A stretch of DNA of 64,000 bases from Candidatus Nitrospira kreftii (GCA_014058405.1 CP047423.1:558001-622000); one strand, 5' to 3'; positions 44,252 to 54,534 are shown, numbered from the stretch's first letter. Numbers and translations: made by a program. The notes: generated by a model not told the origin, from the letters alone.

Positions 44252-46954
44252 ATGGACACGCAACGACCAGATCCAGATGCGCTGTTGAGACGCGTGCAGG
44301 CTGAAGAGGCCCGGCAAGCGGAGGGCAAACTCAAGGTGTTCTTCGGCGCCAACCCCGGCGTGGGGAAAACTTATGCCATGCTGGAGGCAGCGCACGAGCA
44401 GCGTCGTGAGGGTATTGATGTCGTCATCGGGGTCGTAGAGACACATGGTCGGGCGGAGACTGAGGCTCTGGTCGACGGACTCGAGACCCTCCCGCGCCGG
44501 GCCGTCGACTATCGCGGCACAGTGCTGCAGGAATTCGACCTTGACGCGGCGCTCGCGCGTCGCCCCGCTGTCATCCTCATCGACGAACTCGCACACAGCA
44601 ACGCGCCGGGCCTGCGCCATGCCAAACGTTGGCAGGATGTTCAAGAATTACTCAAAGTCGGCATCACAATTTACACGACCGTGAACGTACAGCATCTGGA
44701 AAGCCTGAACGATGTGGTCGCGAAGATTACCGGCGTGCGGGTGCGTGAGACCGTCCCGGATTCCATACTTGAACGGGCGGATGACGTGGAGTTGATCGAT
44801 CTTCCTCCTGACGATCTTCTTCAGCGGCTCAAAGAGGGAAAAGTGTACGTTCCCGAACAGGTCCAGCATGCAATTCACAATTTCTTCACCAAAGGCAATC
44901 TGATCGCGCTTCGTGAACTCGCCTTACGCCGCACGGCCGAGCGGGTCGACCAGCAGATGGAGGTCTACCGGCGCGACCACGCGGTGGTGCGAACCTGGCC
45001 GGCCGCGGAAACCATAATAGTCTGCGTGAACACGAAGCCGCGAGGTCCGCGTTTGATCAGGGCCGCTCGCCAAATGGCAGCAGACCTTCATGCGAAGTGG
45101 ATTGCGGTCTATGTGCAGCTTCCCCGGCATGTTGGCTTGCCGCAACCCGAACGGGATCGCCTGGTACAAACATTGAGATTGGCACAGCAGTTAGGGGCCG
45201 AAACCGTTACGCTTAACGGCGAAAACGTCGCCCAAGAACTCTTGAGCTACGCACAGAGCCGAAACGCGACGAAGATTATTGTGGGGAAACCGGTCAGGCC
45301 GTGGTGGAAAGAATGGATATTGGGGTCAGTCGTATCCGACCTTATACACCAAAGTGGAGAAATCGATATCTATGTCATTACGGGAGAGGCCGGCGAAGGG
45401 CGACCGCTCGTCAGCCGAAGTTTCCGAAGAACCAGCGAGGTTTCCGGATATGTCCATGCCTCACTTGGGGTGTTGATTGCGACGGCGGTCGCCTGGCTGA
45501 TGTTTCCATATTTCGCGGCGGCGAATTTGATCATGATGTATCTCATGGCCGTGATCGTCATCGCGATTCGTTGGGGTCGTGGGCCGTCGGTGCTGGCTTC
45601 AATCTTGAGCGTCGGAGCTTTTGATTTCTTCTTCGTACCACCCTACCTCACCTTCGTGGTGTCCGATGCCCAATATCTTCTCACATTCGGCGTGATGTTG
45701 GGGGTGGCCTTGGTGATCAGCAATCTGGCCGTGCGTCTTCACCAGCAAGCCGAGCTGGCCCGCTACCGAGAAAAACGCACGGGAGTGCTCTACGCCATGA
45801 GCCGAGATCTCGCCACCCATCGGGGCACAGGCATGCTGGCACAACTTGCGGCCCAGCATCTTCGGGATGTGTTTGACGCACAGGTAGCGATATTCCTCGC
45901 GGATGCGGACAAACGGGTACAGCTACAACGCGGGGAGCTCCTGTTTTTTGAGTTGGACCCAAAGGAGGCGGGTGTGGCTCAATGGGTATATGACCACAGT
46001 GGGCGAGCCGGGCTCGGGACCGATACGCTTCCGGGAGCCAGCGCTCTGTACTTACCGCTCGTGTGCTCGACCGGACCGATCGGAGTCATCGCGCTCCGAC
46101 CGAAGAGTGCCGCGCTGCTGCTGGACCCCGAGCAGTTGCATTTACTGGAATCTCTGGTGAATCAGGTGGCGTTGGCGCTCGAACGGACTCGCTTATCGGA
46201 CGAGGCGCAACAGGCTCACGTGCGCGCGGAAACGGAGCGTATGCGGAATGCCATTCTTAGCTCGGTGTCTCACGACCTGCGAACGCCGCTCGCGACCATC
46301 ACCGGGGCCGCCAGCAGTTTGGTGGAGGGGCAGGACGAGCTGAATTCCGCTACTCGGCACGATCTAGCTCGATCTATCTATCGAGAGGCAGATCGACTGG
46401 ACCGTCTGCTGAAAAATCTTCTAGATATGATGCGACTTGAAGTAGGGGCCATACGACTGAGCAAAGAGTGGCATCCTCTGGATGAGGTCATTGGTGCGGC
46501 GTTGGCTAGACTGGAGGGTCGGTTGCGAGATCATACCGTCAAGACAGCGATTCCCGCCGATCTGCCACTGGTGCTGGTCGATGGAGTGCTGCTGGAACAA
46601 GTGGTCATCAACCTTGTGGAAAATGCCGTCAAGTATGCGCCCGCAGGAACCGCGATAGATCTTGTCGCGTCGGCGACGGAGCACCAGTTCGTTGTCGAAG
46701 TGGCCGATCAAGGACCAGGAATCCCCTCCGGCGAGGAGTCCCGCATTTTCGACAAATTCTATCGCGGTAGGCTTGCGCGAGAAGGAGGGGTTGGGCTCGG
46801 GCTAACGATTTGTCGCGGTATCGTCGAAGCGCATGGTGGACGAATTTTGGTAGAGAATCGATCGGGAGGCGGCGCCCTCTTTCGCTTCTCGATCCCGCTG
46901 CCGGATCGGCAACCGTCTGTGGAGACAGAGAAAACAGAAACTCGACAAGACTGA
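44252..46954 (+). CDS. kdpD: Osmosensitive K+ channel histidine kinase KdpD
   Basis: 900 residues from the ATG at 44252. Domains in order: KdpD N-terminal ATP-binding domain with Walker-like GANPGVGKTYAML, a Usp-type domain (about 250-370), four membrane helices of the DUF4118 sensor (about 395-500), a GAF domain, the dimerisation helix with His674 in SSVSHDLRTPLATI, and the HATPase with NLVENAVKYAP, DQGPGIP and GVGLGLTI. It phosphorylates KdpE under potassium limitation. The kinase gene stands about 500 bases behind the small ORF after kdpC. Confidence 0.96.
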   Translation: MDTQRPDPDALLRRVQAEEARQAEGKLKVFFGANPGVGKTYAMLEAAHEQRREGIDVVIGVVETHGRAETEALVDGLETLPRRAVDYRGTVLQEFDLDAALARRPAVILIDELAHSNAPGLRHAKRWQDVQELLKVGITIYTTVNVQHLESLNDVVAKITGVRVRETVPDSILERADDVELIDLPPDDLLQRLKEGKVYVPEQVQHAIHNFFTKGNLIALRELALRRTAERVDQQMEVYRRDHAVVRTWPAAETIIVCVNTKPRGPRLIRAARQMAADLHAKWIAVYVQLPRHVGLPQPERDRLVQTLRLAQQLGAETVTLNGENVAQELLSYAQSRNATKIIVGKPVRPWWKEWILGSVVSDLIHQSGEIDIYVITGEAGEGRPLVSRSFRRTSEVSGYVHASLGVLIATAVAWLMFPYFAAANLIMMYLMAVIVIAIRWGRGPSVLASILSVGAFDFFFVPPYLTFVVSDAQYLLTFGVMLGVALVISNLAVRLHQQAELARYREKRTGVLYAMSRDLATHRGTGMLAQLAAQHLRDVFDAQVAIFLADADKRVQLQRGELLFFELDPKEAGVAQWVYDHSGRAGLGTDTLPGASALYLPLVCSTGPIGVIALRPKSAALLLDPEQLHLLESLVNQVALALERTRLSDEAQQAHVRAETERMRNAILSSVSHDLRTPLATITGAASSLVEGQDELNSATRHDLARSIYREADRLDRLLKNLLDMMRLEVGAIRLSKEWHPLDEVIGAALARLEGRLRDHTVKTAIPADLPLVLVDGVLLEQVVINLVENAVKYAPAGTAIDLVASATEHQFVVEVADQGPGIPSGEESRIFDKFYRGRLAREGGVGLGLTICRGIVEAHGGRILVENRSGGGALFRFSIPLPDRQPSVETEKTETRQD

Positions 46955-46995
46955 TCTTTTTCAATCGAAGAGCGGTCATCGAGGCCGCCGTGTTT

Positions 46996-47688
46996 ATGTC
47001 ACAGGAAGCCACGATACTCCTCATCGAAGACGAACCAGAAATTCGCCGATTTCTGCGGACGACGCTGCCTGTCCATGGTTTTCGGTTGTACGAGGCTGCA
47101 ACAGGGCGGGATGGGCTTACCGAAGCCCAAGCAAGAAATCCTGACCTGATTCTACTGGACCTCGGTCTTCCGGATCTCGAGGGGAGCGAGGTCATTCGAC
47201 GGGTGCGGGAATGGACTGCCACTCCCATCATCGTGCTTTCGGCTCGAGATCAGGAACAGGTCAAAGTGGCGGCACTTGACCTCGGCGCTGACGATTATGT
47301 GACCAAGCCGTTCGGAGTCAACGAACTCCTTGCACGGATGCGTGCGGCACTTCGCCACGCCGCTCAATCTGCCGATGCCCCTGAGTCGGTGTTTGTGCTC
47401 CACGATCTGAAGGTCGATCTCGGTCGACGACAGGTATTTGTCTTAGGGAAGGAAGTTCATCTCACACCGATCGAATACAAGCTATTCACCACGTTGATTC
47501 GGTATGCCGGAAAAGTACTGACTCACCGTCAGCTTTTGAAAGAGGTCTGGGGTCCGCTCCATGTGGAGGAAGGACATTATCTACGGGTCTATATGCGACA
47601 GTTGAGAAACAAACTGGAGAAAAACCCCGCTCATCCTCGGTACCTTGTGACGGAACTAGGAGTTGGGTATCGACTCCGCGCGGAGTAA
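46996..47688 (+). CDS. kdpE: Response regulator KdpE
   Basis: 230 residues from the ATG at 46996. Receiver domain with acidic pair (IEDEPEIRRF), phosphoacceptor Asp55 (LILLDLGLPD) and Lys in TKPFG; C-terminal OmpR/PhoB winged helix (HLTPIEYKLFTTLIRYAGKV, LRVYMRQLRNKLE). A longer in-frame start exists within the kdpD end but would add 62 residues with no receiver fold. Activates kdpFABC. A 41-bp gap separates it from kdpD. Confidence 0.95.
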   Translation: MSQEATILLIEDEPEIRRFLRTTLPVHGFRLYEAATGRDGLTEAQARNPDLILLDLGLPDLEGSEVIRRVREWTATPIIVLSARDQEQVKVAALDLGADDYVTKPFGVNELLARMRAALRHAAQSADAPESVFVLHDLKVDLGRRQVFVLGKEVHLTPIEYKLFTTLIRYAGKVLTHRQLLKEVWGPLHVEEGHYLRVYMRQLRNKLEKNPAHPRYLVTELGVGYRLRAE

Positions 47689-47844
47689 CTTACGTCCTCA
47701 TCCTTCGTGCTCCACGTCCATTCATCCCTTCGGTTTTTATCCCGTTTTGATATCCGACGAAGTATAGTTTGTAAGCCGGGCGAGAGAGTTAGGTGCTGAA
47801 TTGTAAATGAATGCTTGATGTAATCAGGCGCCGGCTATTTGCTC

Positions 47845-49083
47845 ATGATCTACGCGAAGACCATCAATCATTGCTACAGCTGGTGCGTTTGGATCAGCGT
47901 GCCGTTGATCGTAGTAGAGCTATTTGCAATAGCGCCTACTTGTTTGGCCCAGCACTTGAGCCAGGCATCGGAAGAACCCACGATAGTTGGTGCTGGTTCG
48001 GCTAGCTCCATGGACTTTATCCCATCTGATTGGCACTACGGAGCCTACGTGGATGTCGGGTACGTCGGGAATTTCAACTCTCCCGATAACCACCTTTGGC
48101 GTAGCCGCGCCACAGCCGCTCATCATAACGAGTTGTCTCCCAATATGGGCTTGGCCTATGTGCGGAAGGATGTCAGCACGTCCTCACGCTGGGGGATGGA
48201 GCTGGGGTTCCAGGGGGGGCGGGACTCAGAAGAGTTCGCATTCTTGGTGGGAGAACGACGCGTCGATGGGTCGGATCTGCTCCGGCACGTCCATCGCGCC
48301 AACGTCTCGTATCTTGCACCGGTCGGCAAAGGGCTGACGATCACCACCGGCTTGTTCAACAGTCTGGTGGGGTACGAATCGCTCTACGCGAAAGACAACG
48401 CCAACTATACGCGGTCATGGATCGCCGACAACAGCCCCTACATGATGTTGGGTGTGAACGTTCAGTATCCTCTGAGCGAGCAGTTCACGGTCTCGGCTTT
48501 CATTGTGAATAGCTACTACCATCTGGCGCATCCGAACGATCTTCCCAGTTATGGGGGGCGATGGATCTGGAAGGCCACGCCACGGCTCACCCTGACTCAA
48601 ACTCTCTACGGAGGGCCGGACCAAGCACAGACCTCCCTGGAGTTCTGGCGTCTGTACGGAAATCATATCGCAGAGTGGAAAGGCCACGATCTGACGGTGG
48701 TTGCGTCGTTCGATATTGGGACGGAAAACATTGCCGGACGGATTGGGAGCCCTCGGGCATTTGTCATGGGTGGCAATATGGTCGTGCGATGGCAGATCAG
48801 CGGGCCGTGGGCTGTTGCGGTTCGGCCTGAGTTCTACTGGGATCGGAATGGACGGTGGACCGGTGTCGAGCAGTTCGTCAAGGCCGTTACGTCGACGGTG
48901 GAGTACCAGTTTCCATATCGTTGGATGAATACGGTCGTGAAGGTCGAGCACCGTTACGATGAATCAACAGGAATCGGCGGCGGCTTTTTCAAGAATGGCG
49001 AGCTCCGTCCCGGTGTTGCCGGTCTTGCGCCGGGGCAACATCTGCTTTTGCTGGGGGTGCTTATCAGTTTCGACTCACCGTAA
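47845..49083 (+). CDS. OmpL-like outer-membrane porin (beta-barrel porin 2 type)
   Basis: 412 residues from the ATG at 47845. Signal peptide (CVWISVPLIVVELFAIAPTCLA), then a barrel: YGAYVDVGYVGNFNSPDNHLWRSR, then GLAYVRKDVSTSSRWGMELGFQGG and LTITTGLFNSLVGYESL, matching the pattern of the putative OmpL/BBP2 porins. C-terminal strand LLLLGVLISFDSP. It follows kdpE by about 150 bp on the same strand, so it may help potassium cross the outer membrane, but that is inference. Its end overlaps a convergent lipoprotein gene by 9 bases. Confidence 0.75.
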   Translation: MIYAKTINHCYSWCVWISVPLIVVELFAIAPTCLAQHLSQASEEPTIVGAGSASSMDFIPSDWHYGAYVDVGYVGNFNSPDNHLWRSRATAAHHNELSPNMGLAYVRKDVSTSSRWGMELGFQGGRDSEEFAFLVGERRVDGSDLLRHVHRANVSYLAPVGKGLTITTGLFNSLVGYESLYAKDNANYTRSWIADNSPYMMLGVNVQYPLSEQFTVSAFIVNSYYHLAHPNDLPSYGGRWIWKATPRLTLTQTLYGGPDQAQTSLEFWRLYGNHIAEWKGHDLTVVASFDIGTENIAGRIGSPRAFVMGGNMVVRWQISGPWAVAVRPEFYWDRNGRWTGVEQFVKAVTSTVEYQFPYRWMNTVVKVEHRYDESTGIGGGFFKNGELRPGVAGLAPGQHLLLLGVLISFDSP

Positions 49084-49830
49084 CCGGGGGACGGGAGACG
49101 GGGACTCTTGCATCCAGAGTTGGAGCTGATCGACGATGCCTCTGCCCAGTGCTTGGATGGCTTGCTTTTTTGCATCTTCAAGAGCTGCGCTATCGTCGAC
49201 GAACACCGCCGACCCCACTATCTTCGACACTCCTTCGACTGTCTGGATGGGAGTGTGCCATTCGGAGCGCACAGCCCACAGGCTGCCTGTAGCCATCACA
49301 AGTGCGTCGCTTTCAGTGCCTGGAGCGAGATAGGCACCGATCAGAGTCGGATAGAGCCATGCATAGCGGTTGTTGTACCGATCAATCGCTCCGGCGCCAT
49401 CGACGACCAACACGACGTCCGCGCCATACCGCGCACCGGCTTGCCTGATCTCAGGGATATTTGCCATGTGAACAGTTGAATCTATCAAGACAAAGATGTC
49501 CGTCAGTATTCGCTGATCTTGCAATGGGGCCAGGCTTTGGAGCAGTTGTTCCCTGTCTGCGCTGAGCCATTCGACTTTTCTGAGGGACTGATGATTCGGG
49601 AAATTGTGATCGGCAAAAAAGATCCCGAAGCGAAACGGGAGCGAGGGAGGGGAGCCTAGGCTCGATGGAGCACGGTTACCTTGATTCAAGGCATGATCGA
49701 TGTGCAGGACTTCGTTCATCGCGGCCCGATTGAAGCCTTGGCTACCGGCACAACCGGCCGATAGTGCCACCAGCAGCACGACGATAAGCGAGAAAGGTTG
49801 CTGCATCACCTCCGTATCAAGTCTTGGCAT
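49075..49830 (-). CDS. Putative lipoprotein resembling the rhombotarget lipoprotein family
   Basis: 251 residues. Signal (QQPFSLIVVLLVALSAGC, lipobox at Cys27) then an alpha/beta body: FRFGIFFADHNFP, IPEIRQAGARYGADVVLVVDG, TLIGAYLAPGTESDALVMATGSLWAVRS. This order (helix ending YGADVV, W/T-L-I-G-A-Y, then a strand describing a stored value) resembles rhombotarget-type lipoproteins. The ATG at 49806 is an alternative start with GGAGG very close. It overlaps the porin gene end-to-end. Confidence 0.6.
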   Translation of the reverse strand: MPRLDTEVMQQPFSLIVVLLVALSAGCAGSQGFNRAAMNEVLHIDHALNQGNRAPSSLGSPPSLPFRFGIFFADHNFPNHQSLRKVEWLSADREQLLQSLAPLQDQRILTDIFVLIDSTVHMANIPEIRQAGARYGADVVLVVDGAGAIDRYNNRYAWLYPTLIGAYLAPGTESDALVMATGSLWAVRSEWHTPIQTVEGVSKIVGSAVFVDDSAALEDAKKQAIQALGRGIVDQLQLWMQESPSPVPRLR

Positions 49831-49842
49831 CGCCTGCTACTT

Positions 49843-51627
49843 TCAAAATCCGCTGCCGCCTCCTCCGCCGAACCCTCCTCCTGATCTCCCCCCCGATGAT
49901 CCGCCGCTGCTAAACCCGGATCCGCCGGAACTCCTAGGGGCGGAGGTCATGACCGATCCGGTGGTGGCCGACATCTGCGAGAGGCTCCCGACAAAACGAC
50001 CGGGACGAAAGTCTGCGAGGTTCGCTCCTTGATACCAGGTAGGCGGCGTCGTGTAAATGCCTTCGAAGGCGCGGACCCAATTCTGCTCAACGCCCAACGC
50101 CATCGCGAAAGGGAGGAACTGCTCGAACATCTGGGGAGTTTTAATCACTCGCTGAAAGCGATCCGATTCCACACGGGTCAAAAATTCTTCGAAGCCGAGG
50201 ATTTGCTCGAGTGCTCGTGCGCCACGGGTGGTCCGGGCCGGCATGAACCAGCCGAACCCTAGAACGATGAGACTCGCGGCCAACCCTGAAAGGAAACTGG
50301 TCTGGAGCGCGATCCCATAGGAATTCTGCAGAATGATGGATCCGAAGAACGAGGCGATGGCGACCACAATAGCGAGGGCCATGTAGACTTGTTTGACACG
50401 ATCCGGACGGCTCGCATAGTACCCACGGCTCAGCAGTTGTTTGAAGAGTGAAGCCCTGATTCCATTCAGATAGATATAGAAGCGGTTCTTCAATTCGGAT
50501 AGAGCGACGACATCGTCAGTGCTGCTTGAGAAGATCCCCTTCATAATCTCTTGTTCATGCTGCCGTAAATCCGTCCATTCGGAAGGGGCCTTGAGCCGGT
50601 GGAGATGGAAGGTGGTATCGGACCAGAGCCCGAGCAGTCGAGACTCTTGGCGTTCTTCAATCCGGAGAAACCCGCGGACCGCCAGATCCACGAGGGTGGC
50701 GGTGATATCGCGAAGATCCGGAGAATTGTCGATCAACGTGCCGAGCTCCGCCGGTGTCAGCTTTTCCGGCGGTTCATAGGCGACGGTGATCGGACGCCGT
50801 CGCGGATCTCGCCCGCGTGTGTACCAGAGATAGAGCATCAGGCCAAAGATGACGACTGGAAATGCCACTGGCCAATTAGATTGGATAACCATGCCGGCCT
50901 GCTGGAAGGAATCAGGCCCGGCGACCACGCCTTTGTCCCACCCAACTACGGCGGTGAGTCCTTCGCGAAAGCCAAGCGGACGCGTCATGTGGTAGAGAAT
51001 CTCCGGGCCTGTGATGCGCACGTCTGCCTGTTGCTCCCGCGCACCGTAGGTGCCGGTGAATGCGAGCGCCTTGACGCCGGTGGTCCCTGCTGGCAGGAGG
51101 ACCCGCGCGCCTGCTGACTCAATCGGGACATCCCATTCATCGCCGGTCACATTCCAATACAGCTCATCATGGTCCTCAAAATATTTGAGCCCGTTCGAAA
51201 CTTTGTACGTGAGAATCAGTGTCTTTGTGGTGTCCTGAGCGCCCGGCAACCAGATTTTGAATATCTTATAATGTCGCTCGCGAGAGCTTTCGTATTTCAG
51301 CGGACTCTGGTGCTCGTCTGTTACGCTCACGAGATCCACCAACAAGGTGTAATTGAAACCCTGCGGTGTTCGATATTCGACTGGGATGTCGCGCTTCAAC
51401 CCGTTCCATAATCCGGTGAAGCGAGGACGAATGGTTTCAGTGACGAGAAGTTCTCCGTTCTTGAGGACCTGAATGTCCGCCTGAAACTGCTCGATAACCA
51501 TTGAGCGAGCTTGGGTAGGAACGTCTCCGAGTCCGATGAGCCAAGCTGCGAGAAGCAGAGCGACGCGTAGAACCTGAGGGAATGGCCTTGAGTGGAATTG
51601 GCAGTGCCGGGTCACGGTTGGAATCAA
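49843..51627 (-). CDS. DUF2207-domain membrane protein
   Basis: 594 residues. Signal peptide (VLRVALLLAAWLIGLGDVPTQA), a beta-rich extracytoplasmic DUF2207 domain (about 45-240), a membrane helix (VAFPVVIFGLMLYLWY), a cytoplasmic winged-helix-like part (LTPAELGTLIDNSPDLRDITATL), two more membrane helices near 420-465 and a Gly/Ser-rich tail (GGSSGGRSGGGFGG). The family is of unknown function and is usually encoded next to LemA, as here with a 4-base overlap, suggesting a joint envelope role. Confidence 0.85.
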   Translation of the reverse strand: MIPTVTRHCQFHSRPFPQVLRVALLLAAWLIGLGDVPTQARSMVIEQFQADIQVLKNGELLVTETIRPRFTGLWNGLKRDIPVEYRTPQGFNYTLLVDLVSVTDEHQSPLKYESSRERHYKIFKIWLPGAQDTTKTLILTYKVSNGLKYFEDHDELYWNVTGDEWDVPIESAGARVLLPAGTTGVKALAFTGTYGAREQQADVRITGPEILYHMTRPLGFREGLTAVVGWDKGVVAGPDSFQQAGMVIQSNWPVAFPVVIFGLMLYLWYTRGRDPRRRPITVAYEPPEKLTPAELGTLIDNSPDLRDITATLVDLAVRGFLRIEERQESRLLGLWSDTTFHLHRLKAPSEWTDLRQHEQEIMKGIFSSSTDDVVALSELKNRFYIYLNGIRASLFKQLLSRGYYASRPDRVKQVYMALAIVVAIASFFGSIILQNSYGIALQTSFLSGLAASLIVLGFGWFMPARTTRGARALEQILGFEEFLTRVESDRFQRVIKTPQMFEQFLPFAMALGVEQNWVRAFEGIYTTPPTWYQGANLADFRPGRFVGSLSQMSATTGSVMTSAPRSSGGSGFSSGGSSGGRSGGGFGGGGGSGF

Positions 51628-52187
51628 CGTGAAGCCTGTTCGAAGCTGACTTTCGGTACCGCCCGCTCGGTCGCATCGGCAAGCTCGAAAAATTCGCGAG
51701 TCTTGAAGTTGAAGGCGTTTGCGATGGTGTTGGAAGGAAACTCCTGAATTTGTGTGTTCAAGTCGCGGACTACCGCGTTGTAGTAACGACGCGCGTTTTG
51801 CACAGCCTCTTCAATCTGGTTCAGCGAACTCTGGAGCTGAGCGAAGCTTTCTACGGCGCGCAGTTGGGGATACGCTTCTGCTAGTGCAAATAACGATTTC
51901 AATGATTGCGTGAGTACGCCCTCGGCTTCTGCTTTGGTGGAGGGAGTCGCAGAAGACATTGCGCGGTTGCGTGCGCTGATGACGGCATCAAGCGTCTGCT
52001 TTTCATGCCCCGCGTAGCCTTTTGCCGTGTCGACTAGGTTGGGGATCAAGTCATGTCGGCGCTTTAACTGTACATCGATATCCGCCCATGCACTTTCGGA
52101 CTGGACTCTGAGTCGCACCAGGCTGTTGTAGATGCCGATGACGAACAGCGCACAGATGGCCATGACGGCTAAGACGATCCACACCAT
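51624..52187 (-). CDS. LemA-family protein
   Basis: 187 residues. One N-terminal membrane helix (MVWIVLAVMAICALFVIGIYN) and a long four-helix LemA core: SESAWADIDVQLKRRHDLIPNL, TLDAVISARNRA, QLQSSLNQIEEAVQNARRYYN, NTQIQEFPSNTIANAF. These are conserved across LemA. Function is unknown; it is exported with most of the protein outside the cytoplasm. Co-translated with the DUF2207 gene. Confidence 0.92.
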   Translation of the reverse strand: MVWIVLAVMAICALFVIGIYNSLVRLRVQSESAWADIDVQLKRRHDLIPNLVDTAKGYAGHEKQTLDAVISARNRAMSSATPSTKAEAEGVLTQSLKSLFALAEAYPQLRAVESFAQLQSSLNQIEEAVQNARRYYNAVVRDLNTQIQEFPSNTIANAFNFKTREFFELADATERAVPKVSFEQASR

Positions 52188-52306
52188 GGTGGGCAGCTCC
52201 TGCTTTACTGGTATTCTAGAACGCCGGACTTGAGACGACTATATCGCTGGCTTAAAGAGCTGTAAAGAAAAGCGGTAATACCTGACAGCTGAGTAGGTAG
52301 GAGGCG

Positions 52307-52774
52307 CTACTCGACGAGCGGAAGAATGCGATCGGCCACTGCCTGCACGACGCCTTCTTGTTCAGTGACCACTTTCAATCCCTTGAAGCTCAGATAGTAG
52401 CCGCCGTGACTTGGAGCCTGGATCGTCGCACTCACTTCGATCCGATCTCCGTCTTCGATGTCAGGGTCGCGGACAAGAGGCCTGCCACAAATGCCTAGTA
52501 CCGCAACCGGAATCGTCGCATCGTCCTCTTCCAAGCGAAACAAATACGCGCCATAACAGTTATCTCCATTGGGTACTGTATAGGGAGCCAGCGGCTGCAC
52601 ATCTCGTGCAGTGCCGTGCATGGTGACGTGCCGGAGATGGTAGATGCGTGGTTCTTCGAGTATGCGCTGGACGTTGATCGGTTCTTCTGCCCACAAGAGC
52701 GACGATGTGCCCATTCCGACAAGTGTAAGCAGGATACCCGTGAGCCAAGTGAGGAGTCGTGTCCAGGTCAACAT
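52307..52774 (-). CDS. Hypothetical secreted protein with OB-like core
   Basis: 155 residues from the ATG at 52774, which begins the signal peptide (LLTWLTGILLTLVGMGTSSLLWA, EEP); 20 more residues are possible from 52834. Strands RHVTMHGTARDVQPL, GAYLFRLEEDDATIPVAVLG and DRIEVSATIQAPS look like an OB-fold of the periplasmic BOF/NirD type. Two cysteines (NCYGA and GICGR) may form a disulfide. No named family. Confidence 0.55.
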   Translation of the reverse strand: MLTWTRLLTWLTGILLTLVGMGTSSLLWAEEPINVQRILEEPRIYHLRHVTMHGTARDVQPLAPYTVPNGDNCYGAYLFRLEEDDATIPVAVLGICGRPLVRDPDIEDGDRIEVSATIQAPSHGGYYLSFKGLKVVTEQEGVVQAVADRILPLVE

Positions 52775-52878
52775 ATGGACGCACTCTATCACCTTCACTA
52801 CATGGTCCCATAGTGACTTTCTCTTCTCATGCACGGCCGCTATAATTCACCGTCTCTCAGCCATGGAGGATCACGCGT

Positions 52879-54246
52879 ATGAGGAATGAGCGGCAACTTC
52901 GGACCTTCATCACGACGGCACGACCGAAGTTTGAGGATTTCTTGGGTCAGATGGTGGAAGTGCCGTCAATCAGCATGGACTCATCTCACAAGGAAGATAT
53001 CCGACGCGTGTCAGATTTGGCTGTGCAGTATTTGGTTGAGATGGGTGCCAAGGCTCAGGTTGTCGAGACCGGTGGGTATCCCATCGTCTCTGGGGGGTGG
53101 ACAGTAGGGGCGGAGTATCCAACCGTCACAATCTACAATCACCTGGACGTGCAGCCTGCCCAAGAGCCGGAATGGAAGCATCCGCCGTTCGCGTTTAGGA
53201 ACACACATGGCCTCTATCAGGGCCGAGGGGCTACCGACGACAAGGGGCCGGCTCTGACAGCTCTGTTCGGTGCTCGATATGCCATCGAGCAAGGTGTCCC
53301 GATCAATATTCGGTTCCTGTGGGAACTGGAAGAAGAAATCGGGAGTCCTCATTTTAGTGTAGGGCTTCGAGACCGCACGGCGGTGCCGAAGCCGGATTCC
53401 GTGATCGTCTCGGACACCATCTGGATTTCGAAGAATCGACCTGCCGTGCCGTACGGCTTGCGCGGGTTGCTCGGCGCCAGATTGACTCTGCGAACCGGTG
53501 AAAAAGATGCACACTCAGGTGTGACCGGAGGAGCTGCGCGGAACCCGCTAGCCGAGTTGATGGAGGTTGCGAACGCGTGCCTTGATGCGAGGACTGGTCG
53601 AGTGAAGATGCCGGGTTTTTATACTGATGTGGTTGAGCCGAGCAAAGAGGAGATTAAGAGTTTCCTCAAATCCGGCTTTCAGATAAATCGCTTCAAAGAA
53701 GCGTACGGGTTTCGATCTCTTCGTACGCAGGATCCAGCAGACGTCATGCGTCGGATCTGGGCATGTCCAACTTTTGAAATTCATGGGCTCAGCGGGGGCT
53801 ATCAAGGACAAGGAATTAAAACAGTGGTGCCTGGTCATGCCGAGCTCAAGGTCAGTATGCGCCTTGTACCGAACCAAAGACCCGAGAGGGTATTGGCTTT
53901 GTTGAAAAAGCATGTTGCGAAGGTGAATCCCAGTGTAAGGGTCGAACGAGAAGGTATGCTGCACCCATACAAAGGCAGTTTTTCTGGACCTTATGTGGAT
54001 TGCGTGAAGCGCGCCATACGAGCAGGGTTTGGGAAGGATCCAGCATTTGTGCGCGAGGGAGGATCTATTGGTGCGGTCGTCACGATGCAGAATACTTGGA
54101 AAGTCCCTATCCTTTTCATGGGCTTAAGCTTGCCGGAACATGGATATCACGCTCCAAACGAGTATTATGACTGGGGTCAGGCTTCAGGTGGAATGAAGGC
54201 CTTTACTCACTACTTTGAACAGTTGGCCAAGATGGAAAAACGGTAG
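52879..54246 (+). CDS. M20-family metallopeptidase (dipeptidase/carboxypeptidase-like)
   Basis: 455 residues with the M20 dinuclear-zinc signature: NHLDVQPAQEPEWKHPPF (first His and Asp), GRGATDDKGP (bridging Asp), ELEEEIGSPHF (catalytic Glu and ligand Glu) and a late EHGYHAPNEYY (last His). A lid/dimerisation domain lies around 190-310. It hydrolyses dipeptides or C-terminal residues. GGAGG lies eight bases before the ATG. Cytoplasmic. Single transcription unit, no damage. Confidence 0.9.
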   Translation: MRNERQLRTFITTARPKFEDFLGQMVEVPSISMDSSHKEDIRRVSDLAVQYLVEMGAKAQVVETGGYPIVSGGWTVGAEYPTVTIYNHLDVQPAQEPEWKHPPFAFRNTHGLYQGRGATDDKGPALTALFGARYAIEQGVPINIRFLWELEEEIGSPHFSVGLRDRTAVPKPDSVIVSDTIWISKNRPAVPYGLRGLLGARLTLRTGEKDAHSGVTGGAARNPLAELMEVANACLDARTGRVKMPGFYTDVVEPSKEEIKSFLKSGFQINRFKEAYGFRSLRTQDPADVMRRIWACPTFEIHGLSGGYQGQGIKTVVPGHAELKVSMRLVPNQRPERVLALLKKHVAKVNPSVRVEREGMLHPYKGSFSGPYVDCVKRAIRAGFGKDPAFVREGGSIGAVVTMQNTWKVPILFMGLSLPEHGYHAPNEYYDWGQASGGMKAFTHYFEQLAKMEKR

Positions 54247-54534
54247 AACACGAGTGGTGACCAATGGCGAATAACCTACCAGAGCGGCCTGAGAGGCAAT
54301 TCTTGAACAGTGGTTCACAAAAATTGCTTGACCGTGTCGTTTAGCATACAGCTGCTGGCTTTAAGGTCCCATTCTCAAAGACGTAGATATCCTAAGCTAT
54401 TGAAAATTCATACAATGAGTATTGATGAGCTTTTCTGTCTGGGCACAGATGTTGCTCAATCACCTATTCAGCAACATACCAGTGGCGTCGGTTAGGTTGA
54501 TTGTAGACATGCTCCTGAGTATCCTAGTCTTCTC

